This document shows, piece by piece, positions 35,198-44,453 of a DNA stretch of 64,000 nt. The position numbers and the translations under genes are program-made. How positions within the stretch are numbered: the first letter of the stretch is position 1; each line of letters starts with the position of its first letter. The DNA comes from Bacillota bacterium (GTDB lineage: Bacteria; Bacillota; Clostridia; Acetivibrionales; DSM-1351): assembly GCA_023444055.1 (NCBI GenBank), contig JAEZRV010000024.1, forward strand, positions 1 through 64,000, in the 5' to 3' direction. Below the pieces are notes generated by a model that saw only the letters and a list, made by a program, of their open reading frames with translations, did no database searches and was not told the DNA's origin.

Positions 35198-36221
35198 TAA
35201 AACACGTTTAGACTATTATAAGAAGTCACTGCAATCTGCATGGGGTTACAATGACTATAATGATTGGCCAATCAAAGTAAATTCCATCATGCATCTATTC
35301 CTAACAGAATTTGCAGCAGAATTTTTAGAGGATATAAGAGAGGCGAAAGAAAAGAAAAAAACGACTAGTGATATTGCAAAGGCTTTTGGAAATCCCGCCC
35401 GCTTTTATAGAATTATTGACCCTGTTATTTTTGGAATGAAGCGTCTAAAAATTAATATTGCTGACCAAAGGAAAATTGTTTTGGAATTATTGGATATTGT
35501 AAAAAATATGAAATATGGTTCGGAATTTAATGAGGATGGGATTAATCTCATACTTTCTCCGGATCGAATTACAGCAGTTCTTCAAAGGAATCCCTTAAAA
35601 CCAGCAGACCAATCTACTGCATCGCTCATTCAAAGATTTTGCGGGATTGCGTGGGCGTATACGGAATCTATATTTTTCAGAGCGCATGAGGTGACGAAGG
35701 AAGTACATGGACCTTATCTTTTAAATTGTACAAATGAAAAGTTGATTGTTCGAGAATATCTTCACCTGAATCCAACTGAGATATGGAAGGACATTGCGGA
35801 AGTGCCCTATGAAAATATAGTAATCTATACAAAATACAAAAATAGTCTGGATGTGACGATTGATTCATACAATCATCTTTTTCTCCATGGTGGAAATTAC
35901 GTTAGTGATTTATTGGAGTATGGTATAGAAATTGATGGGGTAGTAGCAGACGTTGATGAGCTTATGAAAATTGTACCGGCAATGCAAAAAACAATTCAGG
36001 GTATCCATGAATGGGTAGGAAAGGCTGATTGGCATACAAGAGCAAAACGATATGCAGATATTTACTGGTACAGAAAAAGTCCTCTTAGAAAATTGATTGG
36101 GAAGGACTGGAGGGTTCCGCCTGAAATTTATGAAAAAATCCAAAATGGAAGTGCAGATCCAAAACGTTTGGAAAAACTATCAGATGAGGCTATTGAAAGA
36201 CTGATCAGTATTGTCATTTAA
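35190..36221 (+). CDS. Unknown protein co-translated with the swivel domain
   Basis: A 343-residue soluble protein that I do not recognise. It starts at the ATG at 35190, 8 bp inside the swivel gene, so the two are translationally coupled and may interact. It has no membrane segment. It is rich in aromatic and charged residues with a helical N-terminal half (FLTEFAAEFLEDIREAKEKK) and a C-terminal segment with many Trp/Tyr (WVGKADWHTRAKRYADIYWY). No nucleotide-binding or known catalytic motif is visible. By position it could be the acceptor-binding subunit of the split phosphotransferase. That is inference only. Confidence 0.7.
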   Translation: MDDKTRLDYYKKSLQSAWGYNDYNDWPIKVNSIMHLFLTEFAAEFLEDIREAKEKKKTTSDIAKAFGNPARFYRIIDPVIFGMKRLKINIADQRKIVLELLDIVKNMKYGSEFNEDGINLILSPDRITAVLQRNPLKPADQSTASLIQRFCGIAWAYTESIFFRAHEVTKEVHGPYLLNCTNEKLIVREYLHLNPTEIWKDIAEVPYENIVIYTKYKNSLDVTIDSYNHLFLHGGNYVSDLLEYGIEIDGVVADVDELMKIVPAMQKTIQGIHEWVGKADWHTRAKRYADIYWYRKSPLRKLIGKDWRVPPEIYEKIQNGSADPKRLEKLSDEAIERLISIVI

Positions 36222-36462
36222 TAGCATGCAATTCCTTTGTGGAACGTTTATTCACAATCTATTTGAAGCCTGGTTTACATTTGATGTGTGTGTGGTTTGG
36301 TATCTTATTTTAAACTTTAAGTAAAAGAATCTGAGTCATGAAAATTTAAATAGCAGGTATGTGCGTACATATATAATGCGTTGCTGCTGATTTTATGCTA
36401 TGAAATCATTATATATCTAATGGGTAATTCTACAAATTTTACTTCTTATGAAGGTGAGAAAA

Positions 36463-37911
36463 ATGATCGTTAAATTATTTTTGGAATTAGCTGAAAAACA
36501 TGGAGATAAAAAAGCTTTAAAGACACGCGATGGAATTTGGACCTATCGAGAGTTATCGGCAGAAATAAGAAAGATAGCGAACTGTCTGCCAAAATGGGGG
36601 GCACAAGAGAATGAACCTATTGGTATTGCCTTGCCAAATTGTCGGGAATTTATTGTGCTACTCTTAGCGGCAGAGCTTGCAGGAAGTCCTAGTATACTCT
36701 TTGGGGCGGTTCAAAAATCAAGAGAGATTCACTATCATGTAGAAAGATCGGGAGTTCGAATAATCTTAGCAAGTCCTCGCATGGCAAAGTTTATGGTGGA
36801 GGCTGGAGGTATAAAACAACCTTGCGAGTATGAACATATTGAGTGCTGGCGATTTGAAAAGGAGAATGAGCAAAAGCTCTTTTTGCCGGGAGATTTTATA
36901 TGCCAGATGACCAGCGGCAGTGCAGGACTATCCAAAGGAGCTGTACGAACCGGTGAAGCAGTCTTAGATGAAATAAAGAATGTACTTCTGGATATTCAAC
37001 TATCTGAAAAAGATACTGTCTTGGTAATCCCTCCTATACATCACTCCTTTGGGCTAGTGCCTGGAGCACTTTCTGCGCTGTGTGCTGGTGCTACACTAAT
37101 TCTTCAGGATGCCTTTATACCAATTGATATCAAAAGCTGTATAGAGGTGGAGAAGGTATCGGTTCTGCTTGCTGTACCCTTTATGTATCATATGTTGAAC
37201 CAACTCAATGAAGAGATACAGGCTGATTTTTCAAGTCTTCGTATATGCCTTACAGCTGGAGCACCCTTGCAGGCATCGGTAGCGAAAATATTTTTTGAGC
37301 GGTTTGGGAAAAGCATTTCTATTATCTATGGGGCGACAGAAACGGGGGTCATGTGCTTGAATCTCGAACCCGATTTGGAAACCATGTCCGTAGGAAAAGC
37401 TTTTGGTACAAGAAGTATTATAGCTTTTGACGAGAACGGAAATCATTTACCGCCGGGACAGACGGGAGAATTAAGAACCAGGAGTATTGCTGATGCAAGA
37501 GCATATCTGTATCCACAGGAACTCAATGAAACTGTATTTCATGATGGGTGGTACAGTACCGGAGATTTTGGCAGCGTGAATGAAGAAGGATATGTTATGA
37601 TTGCCGGGAGGAAAAGCAGTATCATAAATGTAGCGGGATTAAAGGTAGATCCAGCAGAGGTTGAAAAGGTGATTTCACTTATCCCAGAGGTAAAAGAGGT
37701 AGTGGTTGTGGGACTGGATTCTGGTACAGGAACACAGATAGTAAAAGCGGTGGTAGTACCAACAGAAGTGACCTTAAGTAAAAAACAAATCATTGATATA
37801 TGCAAGCAGAATCTGTCTGATTTCAAGATCCCTAGAGTTGTTGAATTTGTGGATGAAATTCCAAGAAGCGCTACAGGAAAAATTCTGCGGCATCAATTAG
37901 TATCGATATGA
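36463..37911 (+). CDS. AMP-dependent acyl/aryl ligase (stand-alone adenylation enzyme)
   Basis: About 482 residues of the ANL superfamily. The ATG at 36463 is chosen because AAGGTGAG (36451-36458) precedes it. The phosphate loop reads MTSGSAGLSKGA. Further motifs are IIYGATETG, the ATP-binding GWYSTGDFG, the hinge IAGRKSSIINVAGLKV and the catalytic lysine in PRSATGKIL. It activates a carboxylate as an acyl-adenylate and passes it to CoA or a carrier. With a chorismate lyase and a stand-alone ACP in the same cluster, 4-hydroxybenzoate is the most likely substrate. A fatty acid cannot be excluded. Confidence 0.85.
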   Translation: MIVKLFLELAEKHGDKKALKTRDGIWTYRELSAEIRKIANCLPKWGAQENEPIGIALPNCREFIVLLLAAELAGSPSILFGAVQKSREIHYHVERSGVRIILASPRMAKFMVEAGGIKQPCEYEHIECWRFEKENEQKLFLPGDFICQMTSGSAGLSKGAVRTGEAVLDEIKNVLLDIQLSEKDTVLVIPPIHHSFGLVPGALSALCAGATLILQDAFIPIDIKSCIEVEKVSVLLAVPFMYHMLNQLNEEIQADFSSLRICLTAGAPLQASVAKIFFERFGKSISIIYGATETGVMCLNLEPDLETMSVGKAFGTRSIIAFDENGNHLPPGQTGELRTRSIADARAYLYPQELNETVFHDGWYSTGDFGSVNEEGYVMIAGRKSSIINVAGLKVDPAEVEKVISLIPEVKEVVVVGLDSGTGTQIVKAVVVPTEVTLSKKQIIDICKQNLSDFKIPRVVEFVDEIPRSATGKILRHQLVSI

Positions 37912-37945
37912 TTTTAAGGGAGGGATATACATAAATACAATAGAT

Positions 37946-39217
37946 TTGAAAAGAGAGGATTTTATTATTCAGTATCCTCCGGTGAACAGTATGCACAAAA
38001 TGGATGTGGAAGATATGTGGCAACGGGAACCTTTACATCTTTACATGCACATTCCATTTTGTATTAGAAAGTGTGGTTTTTGCTATTATAAGTCCAATGC
38101 AGCGGGCACGAAAGGAGTGCCGGAGGAATATGTGGCTGCACTTATGAAGGAAATTAAGGATTATGCGTCTATGCCTGAAATTCAAAGCCGAAAAATTCGT
38201 TCGCTCTATATCGGGGGAGGTACACCGACCTTACTAAGTGAAACGCAGATGGAAGCTATACTTTCGCTTCTCAGAAAAAGCTTTGATTTTATGCCTGATT
38301 TCGAATTTTGCAGTGAAGCACGCCCTGGGGAGGAAACGACGCTAAGCAAGTTAGAACTTTTAAAATCCTTTGGGTTGAACCGATTAAGCCTAGGATGCCA
38401 GAGTTTGAGCGAAGATATTTTAAAGGCAAATAACTGCAACCATGGTGTCAAAGAATTTTATACGGTATTTGAACATGCCAGAAAGGCAGGCGTGCGAACA
38501 ATTAATGTTGACCTACTCTCCGGGTTGGTTAACGAGACGTTGGATACGTTTATGACAACGATAGATGGTATTATTTCTCTTAGACCGGAGAATGTTGCCA
38601 TTTACAAAATGGAAGTCTATCTAAATAGTGCATTATTTCGGAAGCTTAGGGAAGGCACCATCCACCTTATGTCTGACGAAGATGAGGTAGTCAATATTAA
38701 AAAGGCATATAAGAAGCTTTTGGAAGCTGGCTATATTCAGGCAGATCATTTCAGCTTTATGACATCACCGGAGCATGACCATGTTCAGCGACGGAGGCAG
38801 TGGTACGGTGAGGATATGCTTGGTTTAGGAGCTTCGGCATATTCACGTATGAACGGCTTCTTATCCCAGAATGAATCGCGCTTTCCCAACTATATTGAGA
38901 TGATTAACGGGGGGGAAAAGGCCGTTGTAAGGGCACATAAAATTTCACAAAAAGAAAAAATGGTGCAACGGATTGTATTGGGAATTAAAAACATGAGAAT
39001 TGACCGGATAAAATTCCAAATGGATTTTGGCATTGAAATCATGGAACTTTTCTCTGAACAATTAAAAATGCTTGAGAGTGAAGGCTTTATTACGATTCAT
39101 GACGATGTGATTGAGTGCACCTTTAAAGGGGCGGTATATGCAGATGATATTGCCAGAGAATTCTATTTGCCTGAGCATAAAGAAATGATGCTAGGGCATG
39201 CAAAAAGATCGGAGTAA
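37946..39217 (+). CDS. HemW/HemN-like radical SAM enzyme
   Basis: About 423 residues. The iron-sulfur motif is C39-x3-C43-x2-C46 (IPFCIRKCGFCYY), followed by YIGGGTPTLL, and the fold matches the HemN/HemW group with a C-terminal winged-helix-like domain. The start is uncertain. TTG at 37946 lies 21 bp from GGGAGGG (37918-37924), while an in-frame ATA at 37931 is at ideal distance but would be a rare start codon. In natural-product clusters this group includes class C radical SAM methylases and cyclopropanases; elsewhere it includes heme chaperones. Its place between an AMP-ligase and an ACP favours a biosynthetic role. Confidence 0.85.
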   Translation: MKREDFIIQYPPVNSMHKMDVEDMWQREPLHLYMHIPFCIRKCGFCYYKSNAAGTKGVPEEYVAALMKEIKDYASMPEIQSRKIRSLYIGGGTPTLLSETQMEAILSLLRKSFDFMPDFEFCSEARPGEETTLSKLELLKSFGLNRLSLGCQSLSEDILKANNCNHGVKEFYTVFEHARKAGVRTINVDLLSGLVNETLDTFMTTIDGIISLRPENVAIYKMEVYLNSALFRKLREGTIHLMSDEDEVVNIKKAYKKLLEAGYIQADHFSFMTSPEHDHVQRRRQWYGEDMLGLGASAYSRMNGFLSQNESRFPNYIEMINGGEKAVVRAHKISQKEKMVQRIVLGIKNMRIDRIKFQMDFGIEIMELFSEQLKMLESEGFITIHDDVIECTFKGAVYADDIAREFYLPEHKEMMLGHAKRSE

Positions 39218-39276
39218 AGCAAACGGAAAAATCGGAAGGTACTTAAAATTATTAGTTTGTTTGGAGGTACGCTGAT

Positions 39277-39558
39277 ATGGAGCGACATATAATTGAAGAT
39301 AAAATTAAAAATGTACTGAGAGAAAATAAATTTGTTGTCTTAAAAGAAATGATTGATTCAATTCACGATGAAACATCGTTACTCAATGACCTTTCTCTGG
39401 ATTCAATTCAAGTTTTGGAACTAATTGTAGGAATTGAAAAGGAATTTGGATTTGCTTGTGACCCAGGTGAATTAGATTTGGAAATATTTGACCGATTTGC
39501 GAGTTTAGTCGATTTTGTCAGTAAAAAAAACGAAGTTACAAATGCTTGCCTACCCTGA
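39277..39558 (+). CDS. Stand-alone acyl/peptidyl carrier protein
   Basis: A 93-residue carrier protein. The phosphopantetheine attachment site is Ser43 in LSLDSIQVLELI, followed by the helix IVGIEKEFGFAC. A strong GGAGG site precedes it. It lies between the radical SAM gene and the serine-activating NRPS gene. Likely donor or acceptor partners are the AMP-ligase, the terminal condensation domain of that NRPS and the stand-alone reductase. No phosphopantetheinyl transferase is encoded in the window. Confidence 0.9.
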   Translation: MERHIIEDKIKNVLRENKFVVLKEMIDSIHDETSLLNDLSLDSIQVLELIVGIEKEFGFACDPGELDLEIFDRFASLVDFVSKKNEVTNACLP

Positions 39559-39617
39559 TTCTTCGTTAATTGAAAGGTGTAATTAAGCAGTAGCTGAATC
39601 TGGAGGTGCAACTATAG

Positions 39618-42600
39618 GTGGAAGATAAAAGCAAAATCAAGGAATTCTGGCTGAAAGAATTATCGGAGGAGATTCCAAAACTCGGATTACCGTTCGATTT
39701 TCAGAAAGCTACTTCTAAAGCTTTCGGTGAAAACTGCCTGACAATACAGATGGAGAACGATGTGTACACGAAAGTGAATAGAATTGCGGGCAGCAGCGAT
39801 GTCCATGTGATTTTATTTTCTGCATTTTATATTTTGTTATGGAAGTATACTATGCAGGAGGATATTGTAATCGGTTATCCGGCTCGACTATCAGGAAGAA
39901 GTGAAGAAGCAGTAGGTGTACAGAAAAATTATGATATAAATATTCTACCTGTAAGATATTATATGAACGGAAACAAGACGTTCAAAGAGATAATTGAAGG
40001 GGTCGACAAACAGCTGGAGCAGGCGCTGGCACACGGGAGTTATCTGGTGAAAGAGCTTTGGGAGGAGCTTTCGGCTCGTGAAACGAAAAAGAAATCTATG
40101 CTGGATGTTGCGTTCTTATTGCAGGAAGTAAAAGACGTTCAATTTGACTTGGCACTTGAAGCATCGGCTTCTGAAAACGGCATCGAATTGAACTTCCGGT
40201 ACAATGGTACGCTTTTTGTACAGGATACAATCAGCCGCATGGCAGAACATTTTCAAAATATTTTGCGCGAAATTTGTAATAGAATCCATGCACCGATTGA
40301 TACGGTAGAACTTATCGGGGAGGCTGAAAAAAAGTGTATTCTGGAGAATTTTAATTGTACAGAGGTGTCTTATCCCAAAGATAAGACTCTTCACAAGATA
40401 TTTCAGGAACAGGTGGAGAAGAACCCAGATAGGATTGCGGTAATCTTTGAAGATAGCTGTCTTACATATCAGGAGCTAAACAAAAAAGCAAACCAAGTTG
40501 CATATCGCTTGCGAGAGGAAAAGATCGGACCAGATAAAATTGTAGGCATTATGGTGGAGCGCTCTCTGGAAATGATGGTGGGCATTCTTGCTATTTTAAA
40601 GGCAGGCGGAGCGTATATGCCAATCAGTCCAGAATACCCTGAGGACAGAATCCAGTATATGCTGGAGGACAGCGGAGCTACTGTTCTTATGACGCAAACC
40701 CGTTTTAAGAATAAAATCCCTTTCAGGGGGAAAACGATTAATTTAGAAGAAGAAACCATATATATCGGAACGGAAGTTGACCCTAAGTATGAAAGCAGTC
40801 CTAGGGATCTGGCGTACGTGATTTATACATCGGGATCAACAGGAAAGCCGAAGGGCGTCATGATTGAGCACTATTCGGTTATCAATAGGATTTATTGGAT
40901 GCAAAAAAAGTATCCTATTTGTACACCAGATGTTATCCTGCAAAAGACACCATTTACCTTTGATGTTTCGGTATGGGAATTGTTCTGGTGGTTTTTTCAA
41001 GGGCTTAAGGTGTGCTTTCTAACACCCGGCGGCGAAAAAGACCCGGATACGATGATTCAGTGCATAAGAAAAAATAAAATTACGACGATGCATTTTGTTC
41101 CATCTATGCTCAATATATTTTTGGATTACATTAGCGGAAAAGATGATATTGATGCATTGTCCAGCCTGCGGCTGGTTTTTGCCAGCGGTGAAGCACTAAA
41201 CCTAGTACAGGTGGAAAAGTTTAACCAGTTGCTGTATGCGCGATTTGGTACGGAGCTTAATAACCTGTATGGGCCGACAGAAGCAACAGTAGATGTCTCA
41301 TATTTCGATTGCTCAAAAAATTTGGATTTGACAACGGTGCCTATTGGAAAGCCCATTGACAATATTCAACTCTATGTCTTAGATAAGCATCATTATTTGC
41401 AGCCAATAGGTGTGCCGGGAGAACTTTTCATCGCAGGTGATGGACTCGCCAGAGGCTATTTAAATAGGCCAGAATTGACTATGGAAAAGTTTGTAGAGAA
41501 CCCATTTGTACCTGGAACAAAAATGTATAGCACGGGAGACTTTGCAAAATGGATGCCGGATGGTAATATCGAATATCTAGGAAGAATAGATTGCCAGGTG
41601 AAACTCCGGGGATTCCGCATCGAATTGGGTGAGATTGAAGCAGAAATACTTAAAAACAAAAAAGTAAAGGAAGCTGCTGTTATTGATCTTGCAGAGCCAA
41701 ACGGTAGCAAGGCTTTGGCTGCTTATGTGGTTGTCAGTGAAAAGGTTTTGGAAACTGAGCTGAGAGAGCAACTGGGAAAAACATTACCAGAATACATGAT
41801 ACCTGCTTATTTCACACAGCTTCCTAAAATGCCACTCTCGGCAAACGGGAAATTAAACCGAAAACTTTTGCCCAAACCAGTAATCAACGTAAAAACAAAG
41901 TATGTTGAGCCTACCAATCCAATAGAACAAACATTGGTGGAAATTTGGACAGCCTTATTCGGAAATACACATATTGGTATTCTGGATGAATTCTACAATC
42001 TTGGAGGAGATTCAATCAAAGCAATAGAACTCATCCTGCGTATAAAAACAAAATTGAATATTCAGGTGAAGCTAGCGGAGCTTTTTCATGCAAAAACAGT
42101 CCAAGGCTTAGCACGGCTGATAAGGGATAAGCAAGCTTCAGAAAGCCACTTTCCTGTGCTGAAGAAAGCAGAAAAGAGCGATTATTATCCTGCGACCTTT
42201 GTGCAGCAAGATATGCTGAAGCCACAGAAAATACTGTATGAAAATCGGTTTAATTTAGCTAAAGCGGAGATTTTTAAGGGGAAATTTGATGTTGAGAAAT
42301 ACGAGAATGCTTTGATTAGCATGCTGCAACGGCATGATGCTTTGCGTACCTCTTACCATATTGTGGATGGACGCTATTGCTTTAAGGTCAATGATGGGCT
42401 GCGTTTTAAGGTGGACTACAAAAGGTGCAATGAAGAGGAAGCGCAAGAGTACATGGCAGATTTTGTTAGGCCTTTTGATATGAGTGTAGCTCCCTTGCTA
42501 CGTTCTTCCGTATTACAAACTGCAGAAGACAAATTTTATGTTTTGCTGGATATGCACCATATTATTTATGATGGTGTAAGTATGGCGATATTGGAAGAGG

Positions 42601-43487
42601 AACTGTGGCGCTTATATAAAGGCGAGGTACTGAGACCGATTGAATTTCAATACAAGGATTATGCTGTTTGGCAGGCGGATCTTTTATCTGAGGGATTTGT
42701 TGAATACTATGAGGAATATTGGATAAAAAAGATCCAAGGGTATCAATATACACAATTGCCGATAGATAAGCAGGATTCTGGAACTATAGAGTATAGGAAG
42801 GCTATTTTAAAAATCGATGAAGAGACGTATGCCAAGGTGACAAGTATTTGTGGACAATGGGAAATCAATCGCTCTAGTGTCATCATTGCGATTTTAATTT
42901 TTGCGTTGGCACAAGAAATTTCACAAAAGGACATCACATTGGGAATGAGGGTTTCCAACCGATTTGACCAGTCGCTTAATGACGTTTTCGGATGCTTTAT
43001 TGAAAAGGTGGTTCTTCGTTCCAGTGTAGAGGACGAAGAGACAGCGGAAACTTTCTTAAAAAAGGTAAACTCAACAGTTGTAGATGCGATTGATAATGCG
43101 GTGTATCCATATGACCTTTTATTCGAAAAGCTGAATGCAATACAGCCGATTGAACATCAAAGGCTGTTCAATATTATTGTTAACTATATGGTGGAGGGAG
43201 AGCCGGAGAGCACTTTCCCTAAGGACGAATTCATAGTCGAAAAAACTGTAGAATTAATGAAGGTAGCATCGATTTATGATATAAACTTTAAGATTTTTGA
43301 TTACCTGAAAACTATGCTGTTGGAGTTTAAATACAAGAGCAGCGCTTATGAAAGTGGACGTATAGAAAGAATTGTTAGCAGTTTTAAGATTATTTTAGAT
43401 GAGATATTGATTAATCGACACTGCACAGTACAGGATTTGAAAGGACATTATAGCAATATTCCGGCTGATTGGAATCGAACGGAGTAA
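39618..43487 (+). CDS. Serine-activating NRPS, truncated C-A-T-C
   Basis: A 1289-residue synthetase starting at GTG behind GGAGG. Residues 1-250 match only the C-terminal lobe of a condensation domain; the N-lobe and the HHxxxDG motif are missing. The A domain (about 255-765, YTSGSTGKPKG near 405) gives the specificity residues D-V-W-H-F-S-L-V-D (positions 235 to 331, GrsA numbering). This is the known L-serine code of EntF. The carrier has YNLGGDSIKA (Ser799). A complete condensation domain follows (about 850-1280, HHIIYDG from 980) and ends the protein with no carrier behind it. The terminal C domain must use a carrier or free amine in trans, for example the stand-alone ACP. There is no thioesterase. 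Confidence 0.93.
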   Translation: MEDKSKIKEFWLKELSEEIPKLGLPFDFQKATSKAFGENCLTIQMENDVYTKVNRIAGSSDVHVILFSAFYILLWKYTMQEDIVIGYPARLSGRSEEAVGVQKNYDINILPVRYYMNGNKTFKEIIEGVDKQLEQALAHGSYLVKELWEELSARETKKKSMLDVAFLLQEVKDVQFDLALEASASENGIELNFRYNGTLFVQDTISRMAEHFQNILREICNRIHAPIDTVELIGEAEKKCILENFNCTEVSYPKDKTLHKIFQEQVEKNPDRIAVIFEDSCLTYQELNKKANQVAYRLREEKIGPDKIVGIMVERSLEMMVGILAILKAGGAYMPISPEYPEDRIQYMLEDSGATVLMTQTRFKNKIPFRGKTINLEEETIYIGTEVDPKYESSPRDLAYVIYTSGSTGKPKGVMIEHYSVINRIYWMQKKYPICTPDVILQKTPFTFDVSVWELFWWFFQGLKVCFLTPGGEKDPDTMIQCIRKNKITTMHFVPSMLNIFLDYISGKDDIDALSSLRLVFASGEALNLVQVEKFNQLLYARFGTELNNLYGPTEATVDVSYFDCSKNLDLTTVPIGKPIDNIQLYVLDKHHYLQPIGVPGELFIAGDGLARGYLNRPELTMEKFVENPFVPGTKMYSTGDFAKWMPDGNIEYLGRIDCQVKLRGFRIELGEIEAEILKNKKVKEAAVIDLAEPNGSKALAAYVVVSEKVLETELREQLGKTLPEYMIPAYFTQLPKMPLSANGKLNRKLLPKPVINVKTKYVEPTNPIEQTLVEIWTALFGNTHIGILDEFYNLGGDSIKAIELILRIKTKLNIQVKLAELFHAKTVQGLARLIRDKQASESHFPVLKKAEKSDYYPATFVQQDMLKPQKILYENRFNLAKAEIFKGKFDVEKYENALISMLQRHDALRTSYHIVDGRYCFKVNDGLRFKVDYKRCNEEEAQEYMADFVRPFDMSVAPLLRSSVLQTAEDKFYVLLDMHHIIYDGVSMAILEEELWRLYKGEVLRPIEFQYKDYAVWQADLLSEGFVEYYEEYWIKKIQGYQYTQLPIDKQDSGTIEYRKAILKIDEETYAKVTSICGQWEINRSSVIIAILIFALAQEISQKDITLGMRVSNRFDQSLNDVFGCFIEKVVLRSSVEDEETAETFLKKVNSTVVDAIDNAVYPYDLLFEKLNAIQPIEHQRLFNIIVNYMVEGEPESTFPKDEFIVEKTVELMKVASIYDINFKIFDYLKTMLLEFKYKSSAYESGRIERIVSSFKIILDEILINRHCTVQDLKGHYSNIPADWNRTE

Positions 43488-43502
43488 TAGGAGGGGGCAT
43501 TC

Positions 43503-44393
43503 GTGGTGAAAAAAATAATTAAACCGGCAATAATTGTTATTTTGGTACTTCTGCTTATTTTTTCAACCTTTGGGGTTGTTCAAACTGGAAATGTAGGTGT
43601 ACTTTCAACACTTGGTATGGTTTCGGATAACGTGAAGCGTGAAGGAATCTATTGCAAGATTCCGTTTATCCAGTCTATCGAGCAGATGGAGACGCGTACA
43701 AAGAAAATCGAATGGATAAACACTGATGAAGCGATTTATGCATTGAGCAAAGATATGATGGATGAATATATTCAGATGGTTGTCACTTACCATATCATTG
43801 AGGATAAGGCAGCAACCATCTACAAAAGCCTCGGCATGGCATATGACCAGAATATTATTGCACCATTGACGGTTAATGCAGTCAAGACGTGTTTTGGAAA
43901 ACATACAGTAGATGAAATTATTCAAAGTCAAGAAAAAATAACAGCCGAAATCAATGATAGTCTAAAGAAACAGTTGTTACAGTACAATATTGTTCTTGAG
44001 TTTGTTTCTATTATAAATGTGGATTTGCGTCCAGAATTGAAGGCAGCAATTGAACAAAGCAAGATTGCGGAAAAACAGGTGGAAACACAAAAGTATACGC
44101 TGGAAAAGCAGGCATTGGAAGCACAACAGCAAGTGAAAAAAGCGGAAGCGGATAAGAAAGCGAAGATTCTTGCTGCGGAAGCAGAACAAGAGTTTAATCA
44201 GAAGGTTTCCGGCAGTATCAATGATGCTATATTAAAGTATAAGGCTTTGCAAAGTCAAGAAAAAGCTATTGAAAAGTGGAATGGTCAATACCCTCAGGTG
44301 GTTGCAGGCGGGCAATCTATTCCTATAATTCAATTACCCGAGCAAGAACAGAAGTCAGAGCAGAAAGAAGTCTCCAGTGAAAAAGTTAAGTAG
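43503..44393 (+). CDS. SPFH/prohibitin-family membrane protein
   Basis: A 296-residue protein with an N-terminal membrane anchor (about 5-25), an SPFH domain (GNVGVLSTLGMVSDNVKREG, then NTDEAIYALSKD) and a long charged coiled coil (about 185-240, Ala/Glu/Lys/Gln-rich). Such proteins form oligomeric membrane scaffolds. It lies 15 bp after the NRPS gene and before an exported phosphatase and the ABC exporter. It may organise the export complex or protect the membrane. The start is one of two adjacent GTG codons behind AGGAGGGGG. Confidence 0.85.
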   Translation: MVKKIIKPAIIVILVLLLIFSTFGVVQTGNVGVLSTLGMVSDNVKREGIYCKIPFIQSIEQMETRTKKIEWINTDEAIYALSKDMMDEYIQMVVTYHIIEDKAATIYKSLGMAYDQNIIAPLTVNAVKTCFGKHTVDEIIQSQEKITAEINDSLKKQLLQYNIVLEFVSIINVDLRPELKAAIEQSKIAEKQVETQKYTLEKQALEAQQQVKKAEADKKAKILAAEAEQEFNQKVSGSINDAILKYKALQSQEKAIEKWNGQYPQVVAGGQSIPIIQLPEQEQKSEQKEVSSEKVK

Positions 44394-44453
44394 ATAATAA
44401 TCAGGAGACTTTTCAGAAGCGATCCAATGCTTCAACCTTAGGAGGTGTATTTT

